From: Lentzea xinjiangensis
GTDB lineage: Bacteria > Actinomycetota > Actinomycetes > Mycobacteriales > Pseudonocardiaceae
Reading direction: 5' to 3'
NCBI RefSeq assembly: GCF_900110955.1
Contig: NZ_FOFR01000003.1
Coordinates: 363,094 to 427,093, forward strand
DNA: 64,000 nucleotides
Position 1 is the first letter of the stretch. The number at the start of each line of letters is the position of its first letter. A program made the position numbers and the translations under genes. Below are positions 1 through 7,724 of the stretch, in pieces. Under the pieces are notes generated by a model. That model did no database searches, was not told where the DNA came from, and worked only from the letters and a program-made list of their open reading frames with translations.

Positions 1-717
1 GCGGCGCAGCCGGGGCAGGGGTGTCGCGGCGACGTCGGCGACGGTGCCCAGTCCGAGTTCCTCCAGGCGCGCAGCGGTCTTCGCGCCCACGCCCCACAGA
101 GCGGACACCGGCAACGGGTGGAGGAACTCCAGCACGGAAGAAGAAGGCACCACCATCATGCCGTCGGGCTTGCACATGCCGGAGGCGAGCTTCGCGAGGA
201 ACTTCGTCGGCGCCACACCGACCGAACAGGTCACGCCGTGATCAGCGAGAACGCGCGACCTGACCAGTTCCCCCACGCCGCCCGGCGTGAGGCCCAGCCG
301 GCGCAGCGCCCCGCCGACGTCGAGGAACGCCTCGTCCAGCGACAGCGGCTCCACCAGCGGCGTGATGTCGCGGAAGATCGCCATGACTCCGCGCGACACC
401 TCCTGGTAGAGGTCGAACTGCGGCGGCAGGTAGACGGCGTCGGGGATCAGGCGGCGGGCATGGGCGGTGGGCATCGCGGAACGCACGCCGTACTCACGGG
501 CGAGGTAGTTCGCGGAGCACACGACACCGCGTCCGTTGACGCCGCCGACGACGACCGGCACGGAGGCGAGCTCAGGACGTTCGCGGATCTCCACCGACGC
601 GTAGAAGGCGTCCATGTCGACGTGCAGCATCCGGCAGCCCGTGTCGTCAGGCCACACACCGTCACGTGCACGGAACCGGTCGACCAGGCCGCGTGGCAGG
701 TTCGCACTGCGACCCAT
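1..717 (-). CDS. dinB: DNA polymerase IV (Y-family), 3' end outside window
   Basis: Error-prone Y-family translesion polymerase that inserts nucleotides opposite damaged template bases. The N-terminal 239 residues are present; the gene runs off the left edge. The palm motif HVDMDAFYASVE holds the first catalytic Asp, and SLDEAFLD gives the second Asp-Glu pair, so the active site is intact. The ATG at 717 has an AAAGGGG ribosome site just upstream. A perfect LexA box lies 12 bp upstream of the start, which puts the gene in the SOS regulon. An internal ATG before LHVDMDAF would give a shorter protein more typical of some DinB proteins. The family call is secure; the exact subfamily (DinB1 or DinB2) is not decided. 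Confidence 0.93.
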   Translation of the reverse strand, partial: MGRSANLPRGLVDRFRARDGVWPDDTGCRMLHVDMDAFYASVEIRERPELASVPVVVGGVNGRGVVCSANYLAREYGVRSAMPTAHARRLIPDAVYLPPQFDLYQEVSRGVMAIFRDITPLVEPLSLDEAFLDVGGALRRLGLTPGGVGELVRSRVLADHGVTCSVGVAPTKFLAKLASGMCKPDGMMVVPSSSVLEFLHPLPVSALWGVGAKTAARLEELGLGTVADVAATPLPRLRR

Positions 718-728
718 GAACACCCCTT

Positions 729-744
729 TCGAACTCCCGTTCGA
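729..744. promoter_or_regulatory. LexA/SOS box upstream of dinB
   Basis: The sequence TCGAAC-TCCC-GTTCGA is a perfect palindrome matching the actinobacterial and Gram-positive LexA box CGAAC-N4-GTTCG. It begins 12 bp upstream of the dinB ATG, so bound LexA would cover the transcription start region. It also lies 9 bp downstream of the amidohydrolase stop. Confidence 0.88.
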
Positions 745-752
745 GTCAAATC

Positions 753-1850
753 CTACAGTTTGTACACACGCGTCGCGTTCTCCGACGCGATGAGTCGTGT
801 GATGCGATGCGCGTCATCGTCGAGGAACGCCTCGCGGTGCATCCCATCGGCCAAGAAGTCGGACAACGCCTGCCGGAACATCAACGCGCCGAGGTAGTAC
901 AACTCGGGCAGACCGAACGCGTCGGTCGAGAACAGGAATTTGCCGTACGGCACGATCTCCAGCGCCTCGGCGAGGACGCGCGACGCCTGGTGCCCGAGCC
1001 CGTGCGTCGCCAGCCCGAGATCGCAGAACACGTGCGGGAACACCTGCGCGAGATACCCGGCCTGCCGGTGGAACGGGTAGTTGTGCAACAGCAGCACGGG
1101 CACGCCCAACGAAGCCGTGGCGCGCAGGAACGGCGTCAGCAACGACGGGTCGCAGCGGTGCAGATCGATGTCCGAGTCGCCGTAGCCGGCGTGGAACTGC
1201 AACGGCAGCCCGGCGTCCAGCGCCTCCCACGCCAGCCAAGCGATCACCACGGGGTCCGCCAACCGTCCCGAGCCCCACGCCGAGACCGCCCGCACGACGT
1301 CCGGGTCGGCGGGGCGCGCACCCGGCAGGTCGAGCCCGACCCGGTAGGCGGCGACGGATTTCGCCCCCACCGCCGACGAGGAAGCCAGCCGCGAGCGCAC
1401 CTCGGCGAGGAAGCCCGACGGCGAGACCGACGGCCGCACCGACTCGGCCAGGTGCTCCAGCCGCACGATCTCGTGCGCGTCCGCTCCCGACGACGAGGCC
1501 AGCTCGGCGCCCGACAGCAGCCGTTCCGGCTGGAACCCGCCGTCCACCAGGAACGTGTGGATCCCCGACGCCATCAGGAAGGTCCGCGACACCTCGGTGA
1601 TGTGCAGCGAGTTCCTCCGTTCGAGGTACTCCTCGGCCGAGGCGTGCCGGGGCAGGTCCAGCAGCGGAGCGCACCACCGCCGCACCGCGAAACCGACCGC
1701 CGAGTCGAAGAACGACCCGCCCAGCACGGAGACCTCGTCGGCTTCCAGCAACAACGACTCGAACTCCGCGCGTGTGCTGTCGGTGCGCAGCACACCGTGG
1801 CAGTGGTGGTCGATCAGCCCGGCTTCGGCGACGAACGGCAAGATGCCCAT
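753..1850 (-). CDS. Amidohydrolase family protein (FluG N-domain type)
   Basis: Metal-dependent hydrolase of the amidohydrolase-2 TIM-barrel superfamily, 365 residues. The metal-binding HxH is in DHHCHG at residues 14-19, so the start cannot lie much further in; the ATG at 1850 is chosen on that ground. Later histidines fit the barrel: FHAGYGD, LLHNYPFH, and the closing FSTDAFG Asp. The gene is divergent from a glutamine-synthetase-like gene with only 12 bp between the start codons. In fungal FluG the same two domains are fused. A joint role in amide or gamma-glutamyl compound turnover is inferred; the substrate is unknown. Confidence 0.8.
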   Translation of the reverse strand: MGILPFVAEAGLIDHHCHGVLRTDSTRAEFESLLLEADEVSVLGGSFFDSAVGFAVRRWCAPLLDLPRHASAEEYLERRNSLHITEVSRTFLMASGIHTFLVDGGFQPERLLSGAELASSSGADAHEIVRLEHLAESVRPSVSPSGFLAEVRSRLASSSAVGAKSVAAYRVGLDLPGARPADPDVVRAVSAWGSGRLADPVVIAWLAWEALDAGLPLQFHAGYGDSDIDLHRCDPSLLTPFLRATASLGVPVLLLHNYPFHRQAGYLAQVFPHVFCDLGLATHGLGHQASRVLAEALEIVPYGKFLFSTDAFGLPELYYLGALMFRQALSDFLADGMHREAFLDDDAHRITRLIASENATRVYKL

Positions 1851-1862
1851 AACCTTACGATC

Positions 1863-3173
1863 GTGGACTCTGCGGAGCGGGACCAGCGGTTCGACCGGGC
1901 GACGGAGCTCTTCGACGGGCTCAACGCCAAGGGCGTGAGCGTGGTCGCGCTCACCTTCGTCGACAACAGCGGCATCGCGCGCACCAAGTCGGTGCCCCTG
2001 CGCAGGCTGGCGCACGCGGCGGCACACGGCGTCGGCGCGTCACCGGTGTTCGACGTCTTCCTCTTCGACGACTGGATCATCCAGGGCCGGTTCGCCGGCG
2101 GGCCGGTCGGCGACCTGAGGCTGCACCCCGACCTCGACCGCCTCACCGTGCTCGCGGGCCAGCCCGGCTGGGCGTGGGCGCCCGCGGACCGCCACTTCCA
2201 GAGCGGTGTCCCCTACCCGATGGACCAGCGCCTGCAGGCCCGCAAGGCCGTGCGGGCCCTCGCGGGTCAGGGCCTCGCCGCCAAGGCGGGTTTCGAGGTC
2301 GAGTGGTGCGTCGGCAGGCCGGACACCGACGACTGGGTGCCTGCGACCTCCGGCTCCGCGTACGGCCACGCGCGCCAGGTCGAGCTGTCCGACTACTGCG
2401 TCGACCTGCTCACCGCGCTGGACCGGCAGGACGTCGAGGTGCTCCAGTTCCACCCCGAGTACGCCGCCGGCCAGTTCGAGGTCTCGACCGCGCCCGAAGA
2501 CCCCCTCGCGGCGGCGGACACCGCCGTGCTGGTCAAGGAGACCGTCCGCGCCGTCACGATCCGGCACGGCATGCGCCCGTCGTTCTCCCCCAAGGTCATC
2601 AACGGCGGTGTGGGCAACGGCGGCCACCTGCACTTCAGCCTCTGGCGCGACGGCGCGAACCTCTTCGAGGGTTTCCAGGACGAAGCCAGGCAGTTCACCG
2701 CGGGCGTGCTCAACCACATACGCGCGTTGTGCGCTGTCGGCTGTCCTTCTCTTGCGAGCTACCTCAGGCTCGTGCCGCACACATGGTCAGCACCGTTCGT
2801 GGCGTGGGGCGAAGAGAACCGCGAGACGGCGCTGCGCCTGGTCCGGGACAACCTGGAGATCAAGTGCTTCGACCTGACCGCGAATCCCTACCTCGTCGTC
2901 GCGGGCGTCGTCGCGGCGGGTCTGGACGGCATCGCGACGCGGGCGAGCCTGCCGGAGGGCCTCACCGTCGACCCGGCGCTGCTCGACGGCGTCCCGCGCC
3001 TGCCCACGTCCCTCCGGGAGGCCGTCGACGAGTTCGAGAAGGACGCCGTGCTCGTCGAGGCGTTCGGCAAGGAGCTCGCGGGCACGATCGCGGACGTGCG
3101 GCGCGGCGAGATGGAGCGGTACAAGGACGCCAGCGCCCAGGGGATCGCCAACGTCACCCGCTGGCGCCATTGA
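1863..3173 (+). CDS. Glutamine synthetase family protein (FluG C-domain / GlnA-like)
   Basis: ATP-dependent gamma-glutamyl ligase of the glutamine synthetase fold, 436 residues from GTG 1863. Key motifs are present: FEVEWC near the metal-binding glutamates, the ammonium/ATP loop GNGGHLHFSLW, and RLVPHTWSAPFVAWGEENR with the substrate-binding arginine. It is shorter and more divergent than GlnA, as in gamma-glutamyl-polyamine or ethanolamine ligases and FluG. It is divergent from the amidohydrolase and ends with a 20-bp convergent overlap with a sigma-factor gene. It is probably not the housekeeping glutamine synthetase; the amine substrate cannot be read from the sequence. Confidence 0.82.
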   Translation: MDSAERDQRFDRATELFDGLNAKGVSVVALTFVDNSGIARTKSVPLRRLAHAAAHGVGASPVFDVFLFDDWIIQGRFAGGPVGDLRLHPDLDRLTVLAGQPGWAWAPADRHFQSGVPYPMDQRLQARKAVRALAGQGLAAKAGFEVEWCVGRPDTDDWVPATSGSAYGHARQVELSDYCVDLLTALDRQDVEVLQFHPEYAAGQFEVSTAPEDPLAAADTAVLVKETVRAVTIRHGMRPSFSPKVINGGVGNGGHLHFSLWRDGANLFEGFQDEARQFTAGVLNHIRALCAVGCPSLASYLRLVPHTWSAPFVAWGEENRETALRLVRDNLEIKCFDLTANPYLVVAGVVAAGLDGIATRASLPEGLTVDPALLDGVPRLPTSLREAVDEFEKDAVLVEAFGKELAGTIADVRRGEMERYKDASAQGIANVTRWRH

Positions 3174-3882
3174 TCTCCTTGCGCAGCTTCGCCAACGCGC
3201 GGTGCTGAGCGACCCGCACCGCGCCGGGCGTCGAGCCGACGGCCTCCGCCGTCTCCTCCGCCGACAGCCCGACCACCACGCGCAGCACGACGATCTCGCG
3301 CTGCTTCTCGGGCAGCACCCGCAGGAGCGCGGCCATCCGGTCGGACAGCTCGCCCTGCATCGCCCGCTGCTCCGGCCCGGCCGCGGTGTCCATCGACTCC
3401 GGCAGCTCCGGCACCGCCTCGGCGCGGTTGCGCGCGAAGCTGCGGAACGAGTCGGCGACCTTGTGCGCCGCGATGCCGTAGACGAACGCCAGGAACGGAC
3501 GTCCCTGGTCGCGGTACGAAGGCAACGCCGTGAGCACGGCGAGGCAGACGTCCTGCGCGACGTCGTCCGCCGACGCGAACGAACCGACGCGCGCACGGCA
3601 GTACCGGACGACCAACGGCCGGATCGTGCCCAGCAGCCGTTCGATCGCCTGTCGATCACCGGCGACCGCGCGCGCAACGTGGTCATCAGCGGCTTCGGGC
3701 CGCCGTGAGTAGTAGGTGGGCGGAGGCGGGTCGACCGGTTCCCGTGCGCCGCCCCCGGTCCGCTCCACCAGCGCGTCGAGAGTGCCGCTCGGCGCGCTGA
3801 CCGGCCCGCCGACGGACGAGCGCTGAACGGCGTCCGCAGGGACCTTGCGGTGCAGGCCGGGTGTGAAGTCCACGCAGATCAC
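3154..3882 (-). CDS. ECF-like sigma factor, ShbA/SigD-like (paralogue 1)
   Basis: RNA polymerase sigma factor with regions 2 and 4 only, 242 residues. Region 2 carries ADDVAQDVCLAVLTALPSYR and GRPFLAFVYGIAAHKVAD; region 4 carries LPEKQREIVVLRVVVGLS followed by an SAEETAEAVGSTPGAVRVAQ helix-turn-helix. It resembles the actinobacterial ShbA/SigD group. An extra N-terminal segment of about 60 residues, rich in Pro and Gly, is absent from its two neighbours. The GTG start overlaps the stop of the upstream sigma-like gene by 4 bp, which supports this long start by coupling. No anti-sigma gene is adjacent. Confidence 0.85.
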   Translation of the reverse strand: MICVDFTPGLHRKVPADAVQRSSVGGPVSAPSGTLDALVERTGGGAREPVDPPPPTYYSRRPEAADDHVARAVAGDRQAIERLLGTIRPLVVRYCRARVGSFASADDVAQDVCLAVLTALPSYRDQGRPFLAFVYGIAAHKVADSFRSFARNRAEAVPELPESMDTAAGPEQRAMQGELSDRMAALLRVLPEKQREIVVLRVVVGLSAEETAEAVGSTPGAVRVAQHRALAKLRKEINGASG

Positions 3883-4556
3883 CGTTCCTCGTCTGGATGC
3901 CGACGCGCGGAGAGCCGCGCCCGCCGGATCCGTCCTTCGACCGCGCGCGGGGTGAGCCGCAGCAGCTCACCGATCTCCGCGTGCGAGTAGCCCTGGTCAT
4001 GGAGGAAGAGCAACCGCCTGCTGTCCTCGCTCAACGCCGCGAAGGCCGCGTCGACCGCCTGCTGCTCGATGACCGCGTCCTCGGGGGTGCCCTCGGCCAC
4101 CACGTTCTCGAGCGAGGCGAGGGTGTCCACCAGCCGCACGTCCTGCCAGCCGTTCACCCGCGTCTGCCAGCGCCGGTAGACGTTCGGGAACGCGAGCACG
4201 CAGGCGTTGACGAAGTACTCGGTCAACGGCAGCTCGTGGTCGACCGACCACTCCTTGCCGAGCAGTCCCCGGTCGCGGAAGTAGACGAACCCCTCGAACA
4301 CCGCGTCGCTCGCCAGTTCCTCGGCCTCCTGCGGCGGGATGTCCTGCCGTTGCAGGTACCGCCCCTGCTGCCCGCAGCGGGAGAACATCGCTCCGGAGCT
4401 GACGAGGCGGGCGACGATCTGGAGACCACGCGCGAGGAGCTGGCGGTGGAACTGGTCCCAGAGCGGCCCGGACAGCCCCGACTCGCGGAAGTGCTGCACC
4501 AGCACCCCGTCGACGCGCAGCCGCTCGGCGGCAAGCGCTGAGTCCGAGCTTCCCAT
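3879..4556 (-). CDS. Divergent sigma-70-like protein
   Basis: A 225-residue protein whose C-terminus is a sigma region-4 type helix-turn-helix: ALSEDSRRLLFLHDQGYSHAEIGELL then LTPRAVEGRIRRAR. The middle, with EAEELASDAVFEGFVYFRDRG and a Trp-rich segment, could be a degenerate region 2. It is not a close relative of the three flanking sigma paralogues, yet it is translationally coupled (GTGA overlap) to paralogue 1 downstream. The ATG at 4556 has AAGGA/AGGGGG upstream. It could be a true ECF sigma factor or a sigma-like regulator of its partner; the sequence does not decide. Confidence 0.68.
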   Translation of the reverse strand: MGSSDSALAAERLRVDGVLVQHFRESGLSGPLWDQFHRQLLARGLQIVARLVSSGAMFSRCGQQGRYLQRQDIPPQEAEELASDAVFEGFVYFRDRGLLGKEWSVDHELPLTEYFVNACVLAFPNVYRRWQTRVNGWQDVRLVDTLASLENVVAEGTPEDAVIEQQAVDAAFAALSEDSRRLLFLHDQGYSHAEIGELLRLTPRAVEGRIRRARLSARRHPDEER

Positions 4557-4658
4557 GCCCCCTGGTCCTTATGTCGGCGTCTTCCTGCCCATAGGTATGT
4601 CGTTTGGGTGCGTCCACCCCACGCACTCCACACGACTAGTCACAAATGCAAACGAATG

Positions 4659-5225
4659 TCACCCGATCGGGACACTCAGAGCGGTGATTTCCTTGCGAAG
4701 TCGTCCCAGAGCGCGGTGCTGGGCAACACGAACGGCACCCGGCGTCGACCCGACGGCCTCCGCGGTCTCCTCCGCCGACAGGCCCACGACGACGCGCAGC
4801 ACGAGGATCTCCCGCTGCTTGCCGGGAAGGACGTGCAGCAGCCGCCCGAGGGTTCCGCTCAGCTCGTCCCGGAGCACGAACTCCTCGGGTCCGGCGCCCC
4901 GCACGGGCTGGTCGGGAACGTCGGCCATCGACTCCGCGCGGTTGCGGGCCAGCGCGCGGTGCGCGTCGGCGACCTTGTGCGCCGCGATGCCGTAGACGAA
5001 CGCCAGGAAGGGCCGCCCCTGCTCCCGGTAGCTCGGCAACGCCTTCAGCACGGCCAGGCAGACGTCCTGAGCAACGTCGTCCGCGGTCGTCGCGGAACGG
5101 CCCACGCGAGCGCGGCAGTACTTCACCACCAGTGGCCTCAGGTAGCGGAGTAGCTGGTCAACTGCCCTGCGATCCCCGTCCACAGCGAGCTTGACCAGCT
5201 CCGCGGACAACGCCGAAGTCTCCAT
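4659..5225 (-). CDS. ECF-like sigma factor, ShbA/SigD-like (paralogue 2)
   Basis: A 188-residue two-domain sigma factor nearly matching paralogues 1 and 3 in region 2 (ADDVAQDVCLAVLKALPSYR, GRPFLAFVYGIAAHKVADAHR) and region 4 (LPGKQREILVLRVVVGLSAEE, GSTPGAVRVAQHRALGRLR). The ATG at 5225 is chosen because GAGGGGAC lies at ribosome-binding distance; an in-frame start at 5276 would add 17 residues. The upstream 230 bp to paralogue 3 hold its own promoter region. High similarity to both neighbours indicates local duplication. Confidence 0.87.
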   Translation of the reverse strand: METSALSAELVKLAVDGDRRAVDQLLRYLRPLVVKYCRARVGRSATTADDVAQDVCLAVLKALPSYREQGRPFLAFVYGIAAHKVADAHRALARNRAESMADVPDQPVRGAGPEEFVLRDELSGTLGRLLHVLPGKQREILVLRVVVGLSAEETAEAVGSTPGAVRVAQHRALGRLRKEITALSVPIG

Positions 5226-5455
5226 CCGAAACGTCCCCTCGTCTCCATCCCGGAGAGGAGACGTGCGGAGCGTCACTCCTTATGCGGAAAGTAGGGGGAA
5301 CCTTCGAACGTCACCCGTTTGTTGCAACGCGCGGCGCGAATCACTGGGTATGGGGCGACCACGGCACGTAACCGAAACCGGCGCGTTCCGCCAATCCGGT
5401 GATTTCATGACTGGTAACCGAACCATGCCGTGTCTTGTCCACCACACCGCGCCGG

Positions 5456-6025
5456 TCAGATCAGCTCGTCGATCCCCACGGACGACCGCAGCTTGGCCAG
5501 GGCGCGGTGCTGAGCCACCCGCACGGCTCCCGGCGTCGAGCCGATCGCCTCGGCGGTCTCCTCCGCCGTCAGGCCGACCACGACCCGCAGCAGCAGGATC
5601 TCGCGCTGCTTGTCCGGCAGGCCTCGCAGCAACTGGCCCAGCCGCGCCGACAGCGACCCGAGCAGCGCGTTCTCCTCCGGGTCGACGGCCCGCGACGGCC
5701 CGTCCGGCACCTCGGCGACGGGCTCGGACCGGTTGCGCGCCGACACCCGGTGGGCGTCCGCGACCTTGTGCGAGGCGATGCCGTACACGAACGCCAGGAA
5801 CGGTCTTCCCTGCTCGCGGTAGGTGGGCAACGCCGTCAGCACCGCCAGGCAGACCTCCTGCGCCACGTCGTCCGCCGACGCGTACGCGCGCTCGTTGCGT
5901 CCAACGCGCGCACGGCAGTACTTCGCCACGAGCGGGCGAACAGAGGCCAGCAACCGTTCGACGGCATGCCGGTCACCCGCGACGGCCTCGTTCACGAGCG
6001 AGGCCAGCAGGTCGGAACTCTCCAT
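5456..6025 (-). CDS. ECF-like sigma factor, ShbA/SigD-like (paralogue 3)
   Basis: A 189-residue sigma factor with region 2 motifs ADDVAQEVCLAVLTALPTYR and GRPFLAFVYGIASHKVADAHR, and region 4 motifs LPDKQREILLLRVVVGLT and GSTPGAVRVAQHRALAKLR. Residues ERAYASADD between the core helices give a small insertion relative to paralogues 1 and 2. Start is taken at ATG 6025 (MESSDLL), which gives the same length as paralogue 2; a GTG at 6088 is possible. In Streptomyces, ShbA drives transcription of the principal sigma gene hrdB; which of the three does this here, if any, is unknown. Confidence 0.86.
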   Translation of the reverse strand: MESSDLLASLVNEAVAGDRHAVERLLASVRPLVAKYCRARVGRNERAYASADDVAQEVCLAVLTALPTYREQGRPFLAFVYGIASHKVADAHRVSARNRSEPVAEVPDGPSRAVDPEENALLGSLSARLGQLLRGLPDKQREILLLRVVVGLTAEETAEAIGSTPGAVRVAQHRALAKLRSSVGIDELI

Positions 6026-6090
6026 GGCGTTGGTCCCTACGTCGACAGCGGAGACTCTATCTTTCGCCGCAGACTCGTTTGGGACCACTT

Positions 6091-6113
6091 ATCGGGACCA
6101 GGAACGTCCCGAT
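6091..6113. terminator. Inverted repeat after the methyltransferase gene
   Basis: ATCGGGAC (6091-6098) and GTCCCGAT (6106-6113) form a perfect 8-bp stem with a 7-nt loop, 13 bp past the methyltransferase stop. Flanking CGTTTG and CAAACG extend the symmetry. No U-tract follows, so it is either an actinobacterial-type terminator or an operator for sigma paralogue 3. Confidence 0.5.
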
Positions 6114-6125
6114 TGCAAACGCTTC

Positions 6126-6845
6126 TCAGGCGGATCGGCGGGCGAGCACGTGCAGCCGGGCGGCCACGTCGCGCAGGGGAGACCGCGTGGCGGCGGCCAG
6201 TTCCAGCTCGGCGAGCGCGTCGGCGGCGCCAGGGTTCGCATCCAGCACGACACCGGGCACCAGCTCAGAAACTACGCCGTGACCTTGCAGGATTTCGACA
6301 GTGAGGCCGGACTCGACGACGAGTTCCTCCAGCCCGGCGACGTCGAAGCGGCGCTGCAACGGGTCGCGGGTGCCCGCGAGCTGGCCCGCGTCGTCGTCCA
6401 GCAACCTGCGCGCGTCCACGATCCGGCCCGCGATCGCGCGGTGCAGAATCGCCGCGAACTTGTTCGCGACCAGCACCGACACCGCCCCGCCCGGCGTGAC
6501 GGCGGCGGCCAGCGCGGCCAGCGCGGCCGGTGCGTCGTCCACGACCTCCAGCAGGCCGTGCGCCAGCACCAGGTCCGCCTCACCGGCGGCGACGCCCAAC
6601 GAGTCGGTGTCGCCCTGAACCGCGTCGATCGTCACACCGGCCTCGCGCGCACGGGTGTGCAGCGTGGCCAATGCGTTCGGTGAGGGCTCCACGACCTTGA
6701 CCACGCACCCCGCCGCGGCGAGGGGCACAGCCCAGACACCACTGCCACCGCCGACGTCGAGCACACGCGGCGCTTCCCCACCCTTGCGGGCACGCACGGC
6801 GGCCAATTCGGCGTCGAGCACCCTGTGTACGGCGTCCGGTCGCAT
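6126..6845 (-). CDS. SAM-dependent class I methyltransferase
   Basis: A 239-residue Rossmann-fold methyltransferase. Motif I is VLDVGGGSGVWAVPLA at about residues 28-43, followed by an acidic end of strand 2 (VVEPSPNAL) and DLVLAHGLLEVVDD for motif II/III. The C-terminal half has an Arg/Asp-rich segment (RRLLDDDAGQ) also seen in SmtA-like family members. It is divergent from parA; both have a -10 box placed for leaderless mRNA. The substrate is not identifiable. Confidence 0.8.
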   Translation of the reverse strand: MRPDAVHRVLDAELAAVRARKGGEAPRVLDVGGGSGVWAVPLAAAGCVVKVVEPSPNALATLHTRAREAGVTIDAVQGDTDSLGVAAGEADLVLAHGLLEVVDDAPAALAALAAAVTPGGAVSVLVANKFAAILHRAIAGRIVDARRLLDDDAGQLAGTRDPLQRRFDVAGLEELVVESGLTVEILQGHGVVSELVPGVVLDANPGAADALAELELAAATRSPLRDVAARLHVLARRSA

Positions 6846-6852
6846 GGCACAC

Positions 6853-6858
6853 AGAGTA
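6853..6858 (-). promoter_or_regulatory. -10 box, methyltransferase gene (leaderless)
   Basis: TACTCT on the minus strand sits 7 nt before the ATG at 6845, matching TANNNT at the distance expected when transcription starts at the start codon. Confidence 0.5.
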
Positions 6859-6866
6859 GGAGACCC

Positions 6867-6872
6867 TAGAGT
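6867..6872 (+). promoter_or_regulatory. -10 box, parA-like gene (leaderless)
   Basis: TAGAGT sits 6 nt before the GTG at 6879. With the opposing TACTCT it forms a back-to-back promoter pair with the two -10 boxes only 8 bp apart. Confidence 0.5.
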
Positions 6873-6878
6873 AGGTCT

Positions 6879-7724
6879 GTGCATACGGTGTCCGTGCTCA
6901 GCCTCAAGGGAGGCGTCGGCAAGACGACGGTGGTGCTCGGCCTCGCGTCGGCCGCCCTCCGCCGTGGCGTCCGCACGCTGGTGATCGACCTCGACCCGCA
7001 GTGCAACGCCACGTCGACGCTGGAGCCAGAGGAGTCCAAGGCCAGCATCTACGACGTCCTGCAGGACCCGTCCGAGGAGAACCTGGAGGAGGCGATCCGC
7101 CCGAGCAGGTGGGGCGACGGCATCGACGTGCTGTCCGGGTCCGAGGACGCCGAGCTGCTCAACCACCCCGATCCGAACGAGTCGCGGCTGCACCGGCTGA
7201 AGGACGCCTTGCGCACGTTGCGGGACATGTACGACGAGTTCCCGTACGACCTCGTGCTGCTCGACTGCCCGCCGTCGCTCGGCCAGCTGACCCGCTCGGC
7301 GCTGGTGGCGGCCGACCGCGCGCTGCTGGTCACCGAGCCCACGATGTTCGCGGTCGCGGGCGTGCAGCGGGCGTTCGAGGCGGTGCAGAACGAGCGCGAG
7401 CAGAACAACGCCGACCTGCAGCCGCTGGGCGTCGTGGTGAACCGGGTGCGGCCCCGCTCGCACGAGCACCAGTTCCGCATCGAGGAGCTGCGCGACATCT
7501 TCGGCCCGCTGGTGATGCCGGTGGCGCTGCCGGACCGGCTCGCGGTGCAGCAGGCGCAGGGCGCGTGCATGCCGATCCACGAGTGGGGCACACCAGGCGC
7601 GCGCGAGGTGGCGCTCGCGTTCAACCTGCTGCTCGCCCGCATCCAGCGCATCTCCCGCAGCCGGCGCCGGGCCGTGCACCACGACTTCGACGACGACGAG
7701 ATCCAGGAAGCGGTGGATGCCTGA
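6879..7724 (+). CDS. ParA/Soj-family ATPase
   Basis: Deviant Walker-A ATPase of the ParA/MinD family, 281 residues. The signature LKGGVGKTTVVLGLASAAL is at residues 7-25, with DLDPQCNATST and VLLDCPPSLGQLTRSA as the A' and B motifs. No parB lies nearby, and oriC-linked parAB would be elsewhere, so this is an orphan ParA that may position another protein or complex. The last 8 bp overlap the start of the downstream Nei-type glycosylase, so the two are co-translated. GTG at 6879 is fixed by the conserved N-terminus. Confidence 0.87.
   Translation: MHTVSVLSLKGGVGKTTVVLGLASAALRRGVRTLVIDLDPQCNATSTLEPEESKASIYDVLQDPSEENLEEAIRPSRWGDGIDVLSGSEDAELLNHPDPNESRLHRLKDALRTLRDMYDEFPYDLVLLDCPPSLGQLTRSALVAADRALLVTEPTMFAVAGVQRAFEAVQNEREQNNADLQPLGVVVNRVRPRSHEHQFRIEELRDIFGPLVMPVALPDRLAVQQAQGACMPIHEWGTPGAREVALAFNLLLARIQRISRSRRRAVHHDFDDDEIQEAVDA

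Noticed and set aside
728..755. tRNA T-loop-like GTTCGAGTCAAATCC
   Set aside because: It is part of the LexA palindrome; no acceptor or anticodon stem can be formed around it.
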